Shown: piece by piece, positions 11,365-21,309 of the stretch | How the letters are laid out: every line of letters begins with the position of its first letter | Position numbering within the stretch: the stretch's first letter is position 1 | Assembly (NCBI GenBank): GCA_016808115.1 | Contig: JAEQBH010005424.1 | Location: 310,001-374,000, forward strand | Length of the DNA: 64,000 bases | Origin: Tetrastigma voinierianum | Taxonomy: Eukaryota > Streptophyta > Magnoliopsida > Vitales > Vitaceae | Reading direction: 5' to 3' | The notes under the pieces: generated by a model | Told to the model about the DNA's origin: nothing | What the model saw: the letters and a program-made list of their open reading frames with translations, nothing else | Databases searched by the model: none | Program-made: the position numbers and the translations under genes

Positions 11365-12500
11365 TGTGAGACCCCCACCCTTCGTGACCACCTCATGGGT
11401 ACCCTTCAGGTGGAAGCTCACTCATAGGATATCCTGGATTCCCGAGGTTCCTTTCGCTCCCGAGAGATTGAACCGGGACTGGGGTCTTTAGTCGATGGGA
11501 AGCATGCAGTGCCAAGCTGAGCACTAGCTCAGTTGGTACGAAAGATACTTCCCGATGAACAGGTCTCTGAGGAAGAGCAGCTCGTGAAGGCCTGAAAGAA
11601 TATCTATGATGAAAGAAGGTACCCATCAAGTGTGATCTGAAATCGATCCCTAATAAGCGCCTTTAGTGGCCCCTTGTGGGGTCCACCCTTCGTAACCGGG
11701 TGCCTTCGGGTGGGTCCCACTCACGAAATGTGCCCTCCCTAGGCATTTTTCACTCTAAACACTAATCTGATGCCTTATACCCAATTCTGACATATCACAC
11801 ACAATTCTATCAAATCCTAACAATTCCCTCACTTTCTTTTTTCAAAACCCTAACCTAATCCATTTCCTTCTCAATTGATATCAAAATCAGCACCATTAAA
11901 CCTTAAATACCAATTTTAACATCCATACCAAGAAATTCCAAGACATTAGACATGAAAAACATCAAACCTGGCACCACCATTAAAACTTACTTGTTCTTGG
12001 TTTCCTTTGGCTCCTCTCCCTTGCTACCACTTGTAGAGAGCACTTGGAAACTTGAAGGAGAAAGAAAAATCACATCTCCCACCTTGCTCCACCATTTTCT
12101 TCCCTTTCTCTCTTCTTTCCCTCTCCTTTCTCTCCTTTTCTCCCTTTTCCTTTCTCTCCCCTCTCACATTGAACCCAGCCTTTTGAAGACCAAATGAATG
12201 TTTGGCTTTTGTTTTTCTCCTTTTATTATTTTAACATTTCCTTTAATTTTCAAATAACCCTCATCTTTCAATTTTGCAATTGTAACTTATGAAATTTGTA
12301 TTATGGCCCATCTCTACACTTAATAATCTTCATAATCCTTTTGCTAAATGACAATTGTACCCTTGTTTTAATACCAATTCGGGTTCCATAAACTTTCATT
12401 TCCTACTTTAATCTCCAAAATACTACTATGTGACAATTGGTGCTCTTATACGCCCCTACAGTATCATGTACTGTACACTCTCTCGGGACGGGGTGTTACA
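11365..12500 (-). mobile_element. Solo LTR S inside LTR A
   Basis: On the minus strand this 1136-bp unit begins TGTAACACCCCGTCCCGAG and ends GGTGGGGGTCTCACA, a perfect TG...CA LTR frame. It is flanked by identical 5-bp duplications (CATGT). No internal coding region is present, so it is a solo LTR left by LTR-LTR recombination. The TGTAACACCCC start is typical of several Ty3-gypsy chromovirus LTRs. Near its sense 3' end it holds a partial duplication and tRNA-like Pol III boxes. Confidence 0.92.
11430..11680 (-). mobile_element. Possible tRNA-derived SINE in LTR S
   Basis: On the minus strand, GGTTCAATCTC at 11464-11474 fits the tRNA B box (GGTTCRANNCC). A weaker A-box-like TAGTGCTCAGCTTGG lies about 50 bases upstream (11512-11525), near tRNA-like spacing. 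Flanking LTR-end sequences occur twice (11365-11430 and 11680-11740), as if something was inserted or duplicated here. No poly-A tail or target duplication was confirmed. Confidence 0.35.
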
Positions 12501-12505
12501 CATGT
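12501..12505. repeat. Target-site duplication, right copy (CATGT)
   Basis: Matches 11360-11364 exactly and directly follows the end of solo LTR S. Confidence 0.9.
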
Positions 12506-13833
12506 GGCAAGGAGGTGACTTCCCACTTGAGCATGTTGGAGAAAATCCGATGGAGTGAGGGAAAAGAAAAAAAAAGAAAGGAAAAGAAGGGAGAAGAGAA
12601 TATGAGTGAGAACCTCCAACTTCTCTCTAGAATTCCCGACGATCAGACCGTCGATTCTAGTCGGAGAAAGAGGCAAAGTTGGTCCATGCAACGAGAGCTA
12701 CGCATGGGTACCAAAATCATTGGGTTTAGCCAAACTCCGAGAGGTAGGGTTTTTCTCATACTCGATTTTATTCTTGGTCTAAGAGCCACTCAAATGGCAT
12801 GAGGTGTTTGGGGCCGTGAATGGCCGTGCATTTCAGTCCCAAAATTTTGGGATTGAATGCTGTGATTTTCGGGACTGTTTTGGACAGTCCGGGACTGAAT
12901 TTGCAGACTATTTTCGGGCAGTCCGAAACTGAATTTTTAAGACTGTTTTAGGCAGGCCCCATACTGATTTGTCGACTGTTTTCGGTCCATGTGTACTCTT
13001 TTTGCGTATCGTTGCTAAAAAAATTGAATTACATGTTGGTTGTGTGTAAATTATGTTATGATATGCTTGCATGATATATTAACATGAATTGGCATGTAGC
13101 ATTTTATATACACGGGGACACCGTAGAGTATTAGGTGTGAGTGCATGACATGATTTTCGAATAAATTGCATCAGAGGGTTGTCTAACAAAATATTATTCG
13201 GAGTATGTCCACTAAATTATATCCAAGGGTTGCCCAACAAAATATTAATCGGAGTATGTCCAATAAATTATATTGAAGTTGTAAATATTATTAATTATGT
13301 CAACTAAATTATATCGGAGGGTTGACCAATAAATTTTGATATCGGAGATTGACCAATGAGTTTTCAAAAACAAAAATCTTTTGTTTTGAAAATAGTTTTT
13401 TTTTTATACATGGCAAGTGCATGTGTGAGGGAGTCGGTGAGGACTTGAGGCATGGGGTATGGCATGTAGACATTCATGTAGAAACGTGCATGCTTTTACT
13501 TGAATGTGTGTGGATGTGTATGTTTGTCATTGCATGTACACTTAGGTGGGGAGTAGCCCTTGTAGGAGAATTCATCTACTGGGCATTGCTCACCCTGTCG
13601 TAGGATACTATTTTTAGGCGCTGGAGGCTTACCAAGAGATGGAACTCATATGAGGCCTTAGTGGCAAGGAAGGCTAAATAAGTCTTATTCTGTACTCGGT
13701 AGAAATTCTGGACAGATATCCAGTTTTATGTTATGTAAAAAGAAAAGAGTTGTAAATTAACTCATTTTGAATTGTTAATATATTTTAACAGGTTTTTCCC
13801 ATATTTTTATGTTGTTTTTTTTATAATTCTGAG

Positions 13834-13875
13834 GCCATTGTGATAGTTTAGAGTGCCATTGTGATAGTTTAGAGT
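13834..13875. repeat. Perfect 21-bp tandem duplication
   Basis: The 21-base unit at 13834-13854 is repeated without a mismatch at 13855-13875. It lies at the junction between the end of LTR A and the next minus-strand LTR, so it may mark a repair or slippage event there. Confidence 0.95.
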
Positions 13876-14475
13876 GCCTTGGGAAGGAGCTGGAGGCGTA
13901 GGAAATGCCAAGAGAGGCAACTGCCGATTTAGGTCGCAACAGAGTTCGCTGGTTCTGTGTCCCGATAAAGATTTATGTGTTGCGACATGGGTCTAAAGTT
14001 TAAGTAATGGAAACTGTCACAACATGGCTTGCCTTGTTACGACAGGGGTTTTAGTTCTCTGTCGTGACTATGTCGCGACAAAGGTTTCCAGGACGTGACC
14101 GAGACGGCCAAGACAAAAGGTTAAGTGTCGTAGTGTGTTACGACAGGTTTGGCCTTGGCAAGGATTTTCTTGTCGTGACAAAGAACTTTTGTGTCGCGAC
14201 AGAGTTTAGTGAAGGCCGAGTTTTTCTGTTCGTGACAAAGTATTACATTGTCGCGTGGGGTTTGAACTTAGTTTGTGGTTTCCTTATCGAACATATGAGA
14301 ACGGATGTGTTTGTCAGACTTGTCGGTAGCCAATGGTACACTATGTTGTGCACTGTTTGAGCCACTGTTCATGGAACAATGTTCATGGACACTGTTCACA
14401 AGAGGTTTCCTAAATTTTAGTTTCTAGTCTAGTGGGACCCAAAAAAAAAAAACCCCCGAGATTTGGGGCATCACA
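13876..14475 (-). mobile_element. LTR Y: minus-strand LTR fragment
   Basis: Its right end on the minus strand reads TGTGATGCCCCAAATCTCGG, a typical Ty3-gypsy LTR start. The body has repeated near-palindromic motifs of the type TGTCGCGACA or GTCGTGACA (about 13970-14260). The left end is not defined and no target duplication was found, so it may be truncated. Confidence 0.55.
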
Positions 14476-14640
14476 GTTTTAAACCCTGTCTAGATCCCAA
14501 GTTCCCCAGTAAGCCATCCTACCGCATATGGGAAGTTCGTTATGGATGATACAAAAAATATATTTATCCACGGATATCCCAGTATCCGAATCTGATACGT
14601 CTCAAAAACATAAATCCTTAATAAGGGAGAATTAGTCTTT
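14476..14640 (+). mobile_element. 5' LTR fragment of Tat element G1
   Basis: This stretch (catatgggaagttcgttatgg, then atatttatccacgg, then ccttaataaggg) matches the reverse complement of 24890-25040 and, more weakly, of 47290-47480. Those are the LTRs of the same Tat family. The orientation is that of a plus-strand element. The start of the LTR is missing, cut by LTR Y. Confidence 0.6.
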
Positions 14641-15121
14641 GAAAACTGTTTTTGCTCTCAAAAACAAGAATAACAAGAAAAATTGGGAAAACATGTTTAG
14701 TTTCCAGTTTTTTTTTCTTTTTCTAAAAGACATAAAAACACAAAAACACTAAATTTAATGAACAAAGAAGAGTTTTCAAAGAACACCTTTTTGGTGTTCT
14801 TTGTGTTTTCAAAAATTATTCTCAAGAACAATTTTCAAAAACAGGAACATGGAGAACAAGGAAAACAAAGAGAACACGTGTTGAGAATCATGCAGGAATG
14901 GTGATAAGAATCAGAGAAGAAAAACAAGAAGAATACACACAGATTATACGTGTTTCGGCAGTGTGCATACATCAACGGGAACGGTGGCTTAAACTTTTCA
15001 CTATATCCAAATAGGGTTATATAGGAGGGTATTTATAATAACCTTAGAGATGACCAAAGTACAAAAATGCCCCTATACCCTAAATATACCGTACTGTACC
15101 GTACCACGAGGGCGAACCCCC
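14641..15121 (+). mobile_element. Foreign insert in the G1 5' LTR: MITE-like and copia-LTR-like sequence
   Basis: 14690-14870 resembles the small MITE at 25240-25359 (shared ttctcaagaacaatttt core and short A/T runs). From 14878, tgttgagaatcatgcagg, tacgtgtttcggca and ttcactatatccaaatagg are phrases typical of the 5' part of plant Ty1-copia LTRs. No complete copia LTR end or target duplication was seen. Confidence 0.4.
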
Positions 15122-15124
15122 TAT

Positions 15125-15236
15125 TGTTACCTTGATCGTCGGATCCTCCGAGCATCAGCAACGCAATGTGAACCTGCAAAAAAGGTGATCCAGCGGCGGT
15201 GTACCAACCACCTCTCCGATGATTAAGGTAACAACA
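15125..15236. mobile_element. U5 end of the G1 5' LTR, apparently inverted
   Basis: The segment starts tgttaccttgatcgtcgg and ends ccgatgattaaggtaacaaca, so its ends are inverted repeats. Relative to the primer-binding site its interior runs opposite to the matching segments of G2 (36460-36585) and G3 (47007-47150), and the same way as 24650-24760. A local inversion between the terminal repeats would explain this. Confidence 0.55.
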
Positions 15237-15255
15237 ATTGGCACCGTCTATGGGA
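15237..15255 (+). promoter_or_regulatory. Primer-binding site of G1
   Basis: ATTGGCACCGTCTATGGGA sits at the LTR/internal junction. It is one or two changes from the ATTGGCGCCGTCTGTGGGA site I associate with Tat/Ogre-type elements. Confidence 0.75.
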
Positions 15256-15379
15256 ATCAAATAGAAAGTCTCGTCTACAGACTGCAAGGGCTTGGTTCCA
15301 ACGATTATCTAGTAGCCCTTCATCACCTAGATCTCTGTCGATTCTCCCTTCCATGTCTGATTCATTTAAGGCAGCCACA

Positions 15380-16680
15380 ATGTCAACCAATCCGGTGATC
15401 CAATCGCTAGAGGACTAATTCCTCCATTAGCTTCTAGACATGGAGAGGAAAATGGAGGAGCAAGCAAGGCAGATAAAGGAGGCTGAATTGCATGGGAACA
15501 CTACTTGATGGGAGAATGACCATTTGTAGGCCGGGATAGAAAAGCAATCTTGGAAAGATGGCCATGAGATAGCGGTCGTATTGCTTCCCGACCGCTCCTG
15601 ATAAAGGGAAGGAGCCCACTGTTCTTGACAATGTTGATATCCTAAGAGATGATGAGTTGTCCTCAGGCAATTCCCCATCTTTGAGTCTCTTATCGACAAA
15701 GGATGCTCGAGGGAGCACAAAGGCTAAATCACCCAAGAGGCCTTCACATCACCCTGCTTTCAGTGATGCCATTAGTGGCGCATCCGCGGGCGAGAAGAGA
15801 GAGCGGCGGGCTGAACGGTCGGTTCAGGCCCTAGGGACGCTTCAGGTATTACTAAAGGTGCGATGCCACTTGTATTGCCAGTGGCCTTGTCTCGCCGATG
15901 TCAGCAGCGCCTTTGGTACAAGGCCAACGTTCCACATGCCGCCTGCAGCTCTGATTCGCAGACTTGATGACATGCTCTCTACGCCCTGAGGGCAACACAT
16001 TCTTGACTATGAGCCTTCTCGCGGGTTTGTCATACTAGCTTTCTCCACATTCAATGGATTTGCTAACCCTTACGATCCTTATGCTCCCTTTATAACTGGC
16101 GATGATACTAAACCTTTGGACTGACAGAGCTGTGTAAGTATTCTAGAGCTGAATTTGCGAGGCACAGGTTAGCCTGGTTTCACAAGCTCCCACGCAACTT
16201 AATAAACTCGTTCAATGAACTATGGGAGGTGTTCGTATCACAGTATCTTTGTTCAGTGCGACAAAATAGGAACATCAGCTCCTTACAGACTATTCTCAAG
16301 AAGAAAGAAAAGTTTATTCGAGACTTCATAAGGAGGCTCGAGCAAGCCTTCCAGCAAATAGAGTCTTATAACATGGATGCAGTCCTACAAAACTTTAGGA
16401 AAAGCTTTGGGCCATCTACTCCTTTTTTCCAGTCACTATCTTTAGATCCGCCAACAATAATGGAAGAATTATACAAGCGGTGATAAGATATAATACGGAG
16501 GACAACCATCAGATGCGACAACCCGGGCGCCTGATTACAAAATAGCCGGTCGAGGGAAATAAGCCGCACGAGAAAGAGTCAGTCAAGAATCCAAGGAAGG
16601 CGGAGCATAGACCCAGCGGTCAGAGTGATCGGTCGTAAAGAAGAAGAGCTCAACGATTCACCCCTCTAAACATCTCTTAC
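15380..16680 (+). pseudogene. Gag remnant of Tat element G1
   Basis: The readable core (16200-16490) encodes FNELWEVFVSQYLCSVRQNR-ISSLQTILKKKEKFIRDFIRRLEQAFQQIESYNMDAVLQNF, then STPFFQSLSLDPPTIMEEL. This is the retrotransposon gag (capsid) domain. The same block is kept in G2 (37560-37790) and G3 (about 45830-46050). The N-terminal part (15657-15850) gives only low-complexity charged sequence. Stops and frameshifts occur throughout. Confidence 0.8.
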
Positions 16681-17016
16681 TATTACCTATCATTCGCGAC
16701 TTGCTAGAGTTTAAATGGCCTACACCAATCCAAACAGATCCCTCCCAAAGAAACAAATCCTTGTGATGCAATTATCATAGAGATCATGGGCATGAGATCG
16801 ACAGGTGTCGACAAAGTTCTTGGTGGAGAAGCTAATCAAAGCGAGACACCTAAGGAGGTATATCATAGAACCCGACCATGGGGTGGAATTAGGGCAAGCT
16901 AGGACAGAGTCACAGCCGGCACGTCAGTCCTGTTAGAATCCAAACCCTTCATAGACAATATACTGGGCGAACCGTCTAACGACCAGTGTCAGTCGAAGCA
17001 CCAACAAAGGAGGCAC

Positions 17017-17420
17017 TTGAGAGCTACCATAGTTAAAGCCAATGTAAATGTTATTCACGCGGAAGGCAGACAAGAAGAAACCAAGCCAATAAATGGTCCC
17101 ATATCCTTTCCTCATGTCAACCCAAACAGGATTATTGTACCCCACTATGATGCACTGATACTTACCCTTTGTATTAACGGTTTTGATGTGCACAGGGTAT
17201 TGGTAGATCCTGGCAATGTGGCGGACTTGTTGCAACTACCAACCTTCAAGCAGATGAAGCTTTCCTTAGGCATGGTGAACTTAATTGGGCGAATCCTCTC
17301 TTTTTTTAGTGGGCTAACTACCGTAACTCTAGGAGATGTCGCGTTCCCAATAAAAGTTGAGTCGATCACTCAGTAATTTTTGTTATCAATTGCCGAAGAC
17401 TTGGGGCACTAGCGAGTAAT
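17017..17420 (+). pseudogene. Aspartic protease of G1
   Basis: A 119-codon open block includes VIVPHYDALILTLCINGFDV, then VLVDPGNVADLLQL, the protease active site in the D-P-G form that I associate with Tat-lineage elements (usually DPGSSADLL). TTVTLGDVAFP is the second half of the fold. This is the longest uninterrupted piece of G1 pol. The frame closes at a stop after SITQ, where relatives continue. Confidence 0.8.
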
Positions 17421-17639
17421 GGGCGAGCACAGTATGATGAAAGTTATCCACTTCAACCTACGAGACGGTCCAAGCTATTTGTGCGTTAGAGCGAGGTTGA
17501 CCTTTTAAGCAATCAGTTGGCTGCACGGCAATGTTATCAACTATCTGCGTGGGAATAGAAAGGGGAGAAAAGCTTTGAAAGACATCCTCTTGAAGATCAA
17601 ACCTCTGCGTAGCAATCACAGTTCGCCACCCAGATCAGG

Positions 17640-18480
17640 GCGGAAGAGAAGGATCCATTGGTTGTGGATCCCCTGGAAAAAGAAACGTTGGACAGGCCAG
17701 AAAGGTTCACTTACATCAGTTCTCTCTTGTCCAATGAAGAAATAGAGCAGTTACAACTCATGCTGCTGAATAACATAGATATATTCTCCTGAAGCCACTC
17801 AAATATGGTTGGTATTAACCCGTCGGTGGCCTCTCATGAACTAAATATTATCCCCACGGCCAGAACGGTAAGACAGAAAATGAGGCGTTTCCACCCGGTC
17901 ATATCGGATCCATTCAGAGATAGGTAGACAACCTATTGAGAGCGGGTTTCATGGGAGGAAATTAAAATTGCCCGAATGGCTAGCGTGGTAGTGAATCAAT
18001 GAGGAAAGTGGAAAGTATTATGTAGCAGATTACCTTGACCTCAACGAGAAACATGCCCAGATGGCTTCCTTGTCCGTATAAACCAAAGCTGATGTCGCGG
18101 GCATGGAACCTTGTCGTTCAGGACGCTTTCTACAGGTATCATCGAGGTTCCCGTGCACTAAACGGCGTAAAAAGCGACCTTCATTACACCTCATAGATTA
18201 TCTTTGTTACAAGATGATGCCTTTTGGTTTGAAAAATGTCGAGGCAACTTATCAGAGGTTGGTGACTAAGATTTTTCGACCACTATTAAGCAAAACTATG
18301 GAGGTCTATATCGATGATATGCTTGTGAAATCCAAAGAACGCTTTGACCAAACCAGCCATCTACAAGAAGCCTTTGAGCTATTACGAAAGTGCAAATAAC
18401 TCCTCCTTTAGAAGTAATGGATTTCGGTCAATTCGGGCAAGTTTTTAGGCTTTATGGTGGACCTATAGAGGGATAGAGGT
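17640..18480 (+). pseudogene. Reverse transcriptase of G1
   Basis: Motifs in order: a DPLEKETLDRPERFTYISSL-like segment, SHELNIIPTARTVRQKMRRF, then YKMMPFGLKNVEATYQRLV and VYIDDMLVKSK. The YIDDM box keeps both catalytic aspartates, and MPFGLKN-ATYQRL with YIDDMLVKSK is the Tat-lineage form of the palm domain. The middle region (18000-18180) is badly decayed. Element pol would have been translated as one polyprotein. Confidence 0.85.
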
Positions 18481-18839
18481 CAATCATATTCAACTGGCTA
18501 TAATTGTTTCTTAAACTCACATCTCTCAGAAATGATGCAGACTAATGGCGGCGGCTCTCGGGGCGGCTCATATCCCATTTCACAAACCAATTAAAACCAT
18601 TTTTTATGCTCTAGAGAGTAAGATTCGACTAGAGATACGGAATGCGTAGGCATTGCGATGGCTTGATATCTTTTGAGCAATGATTCTGGGCAGCCTAGGG
18701 CGACGATACACTCATCTTTGGCGGTGTCACAAGCCTCGAAATAGGAGTGCGCTACGTTCAAAGAAGGTGAAATCATTTTATAAGCCAATATTCTTCGTAA
18801 GAAAATCTCTATCTGGAGCATAAACTCGGTATACCCATC

Positions 18840-19740
18840 TCGAACAAGCAATAATGGCCCTCCGTGTGGCAACTAAGAAGCTTCGTCCTTACTTCCAGGT
18901 GCACCCTATCGTTGTGTTGACCAATCTCCCTTTGCGAAGCACTATACACAAGCCTGACCTATCAAGAAGGATGGCCCGATGGGCGATTAAATTAAGTGGT
19001 CGATTGTCGGTATAAGCCTCAGTTAGCACGTGAAAGGACGGTGTGGAAGAATTTTAGCGAGCTACCCGACAGATGTGGCCAATTGGCGTTGGCTAGTGGA
19101 TCCCTCATGTGGACAGCGCTACTCGCCAAATGGGAGCTGGAGTTGGTTTACAACTCAAAGCCCCAATTAGGGAAAGTATAGAACATGCCTTACTGCTATA
19201 CTTCCCCGCGTCTAATAATGAGACTGAATATGAAGCAATCCTAGTCGGAATCAACCTTGCAAAGTCTGTATCCTCTGAAAACTCATCATACGCAGTGACT
19301 CTCAACTAGTAGTGGGAAAGGTAAATGGAGAATACGAAACGCAAGACCAACGCATGGTCAGGTATGCAAGTCTGGTCAAGCAACAACTAGAGAGTTTTGT
19401 AGATTGGAAGCTTGAGCATATCCCGAGGGATTCAAATGAAAAGGTAGATGTGTTGGCAGCAATAGCTGCATCTCTCCCAATACAAGAAACGATATTCCTC
19501 CCCGTCTATCTCCAACCGCCATCACCAATTACTACCAACCAGATAAATGGAATAGATGAAACCTGTTCTTCTTGGATGACTCCAATAGTGCTCTATTTGA
19601 GCTCAGGAGAATTGCTAGATAATAGGATTGAAGCCCACAAGATTCAAGTCCAGGTGGCTAGATTTTCCCTTGTGAATGGACAATTATATAAATGGTCTCT
19701 AGACGAGCCGTATCTCAAGTGTCTCACCAGTCAGTAGGGG
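18840..19740 (+). pseudogene. RNase H domains of G1
   Basis: Two consecutive segments are visible. The first (18840-18990) gives KLRPYFQVHPIVVLTNLPL and LSRRMARWAI, the RT-proximal RNase H. The second (19100-19740) gives HVDSATRQMGAGVGLQLKAP, NNETEYEAILVGINLA, KLEHIPRDSNEKVDVLA and LPVYL, the archaeal-type RNase H that Tat-lineage elements carry in addition. Its expected DGS motif reads DSA. The last 141-codon block (19312-19737) is open. Frameshifts separate the parts. Confidence 0.85.
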
Positions 19741-20790
19741 CGGTATGTATTTGCAAAACACTATGAAGGAACATACGAAAACCATCCAAGCGGTAGAACT
19801 TTTAGCTCATAGGGCCCATACGCAAGGTTATTATTGGTCAACCATGAGAGCAGATGCAACCGCCTACGTCAGGAAGTGTGACCGCTGCCAACAACAAGCC
19901 TCCATCTTAAGGACGTCGGCTCAAGATCTAACCACCATCACAAGCCCCTGGCCCTTCGCTCAATAGGGGATCGATATAGTTGGACCGCTGCCTACCGCCA
20001 CAACTCAAAAAAAATTATTATTAGTGGCCACTAACTATTTCAGAAAATGGATAGAAGATGAAGCATTCACCTCCATCAAAGATAAAGAAGTCCTTCAATT
20101 TGTTTGGAAGAATATAGTTTGCTGATTCTAAATACCTCAGTTAATTGTAACTAACAATGGGCCATAGTTTGACAACAAAATATTCAAAAAAAATTTCCAT
20201 GAGTTGAAAATCAAAAACTTGTATTCAACCCCATAGTACCCGCAGAGCAATGGGTAGGCAGAAGCATCCAACAAAACTCTCTTAACGGCTTTGAAAAAAT
20301 GATTACATTCGGCTAAAGGAAAATGGGTAGACGAGTTACCATGAGTTCTTTAGGCCTATAAAACAACTAGCCTGAAGCTGACTAGAGCCTCCCCGTTTGC
20401 CCTCACCTATGGGATGGAGGCCATAATTCCTACAGAAATTGGGGTGCCCACGCTTCGAATGGGAATCCTTGAGAAGGCTAATACTAAAGACATTTCCAAA
20501 GATTTAGATATGGTATACGAACTTCGTGAAGCTGCGGTTGTACGTATGGCATCATACCAACAAAGAATGGCAAACCACATAATGCACGGAAGTCATGGCA
20601 TTCCCAAGTTTCAGACCTTGTCTTAAGAAGAGGGTCTTTGCAAACACACAATCTAACAATGCAAGTTCCAAACTAAATCGGGAAGGGGTCACACTATGTA
20701 GCTGAAGGTGTTTCAACTAGCATAATGGACAACTGATGGCTTACCAAGGTTTAGATGTAGTTCACATGCATCTTAAGTTAGCTTATTATC
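19741..20790 (+). pseudogene. Integrase of G1
   Basis: The zinc-binding domain shows a His pair and CDRC (KCDRCQQQ). The core gives GIDIVGPLPTATTQKKLLLV (first Asp), LIVTNNGP (second Asp changed to Asn), YPQSNG-stop-AEASNKT (Glu kept), then YKTTSLKLT-SPFALTYGMEAIIPTEIG, and a C-terminal RMASYQQRM segment. Premature stops replace Trp, Gln and Arg codons, mostly by C-to-T or G-to-A changes. The lost second Asp alone would abolish strand transfer. Confidence 0.88.
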
Positions 20791-21309
20791 AGAACAAAAC
20801 TTTATGACTTAACACAAAGTCTCCTTTAAAGCATTTATTCGATTCTAGGAATATTATCAATTAGTACTTCCTCAAAGGTACACTAACTTAATTTCTCAGA
20901 TAGGCCTTTCTACTCTAATCTCCTGATTAGTCCCCATATCACACCCTGATGTGGCTCATATGCCTATCACATCTCTCAAAAGACCAGTCAGGGTCACAGA
21001 TTCGCCGCACCCCTTTAAAAGACCAAATGTGACCCCATACTTGGTCGGGCAGCTTCAAAAAAGGCCACGGGCTCCTAACTCCACGGCACATTACGCCTAA
21101 GCGCTATCAAGGCTTCAAACACTGTCAGCTAGCGCAAGGCCCAAGAATGAGCCCGCTTACCCACAAAGTGCAAACCCTACCAACTTATAGCTCCTAAAAA
21201 ACTTAACATTGATATCTCTAAAGAAACTATCCTAGTCAAGATTCGTGGAGGGAGTTGTGAGATACAAGGAATCAATGATATAAGTAAACAAAAAATTGTA
21301 TTTCATAAA
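20791..21309. other. Spacer between G1 pol and its antisense gene
   Basis: About 500 bases without recognisable coding content on either strand. Position and low coding quality fit an untranslated spacer downstream of pol. Confidence 0.45.

Larger units (their letters stand above)
10980..13830 (+). mobile_element. LTR A: 3' LTR of P1, interrupted
   Basis: The LTR starts with agtaaaacccgagaaaaatt (the expected initial TG is mutated) next to the polypurine tract. It aligns by eye with LTR B (25456), LTR C (29531) and LTR D (40035): the shared start, the AGATCTCGGA and AACTCCGAGAGGTAGG blocks, and near its end GTGGGGAGTAGCCCTTGTAG with GGGCATTGCTCACCC (compare 41790-41835). A solo LTR (11365-12500) splits it. 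The right end is approximate. Confidence 0.75.

Noticed and set aside
11512..11540. tRNA gene suggested by tagctcagttgg on the plus strand
   Set aside because: The A-box match on the plus strand has no B box downstream on that strand, and no cloverleaf can be drawn. The B box is on the minus strand.
13834..13875. Target duplication of LTR Y
   Set aside because: Adjacent 21-bp copies do not flank an insertion, and the length does not fit LTR elements (usually 5 bp).
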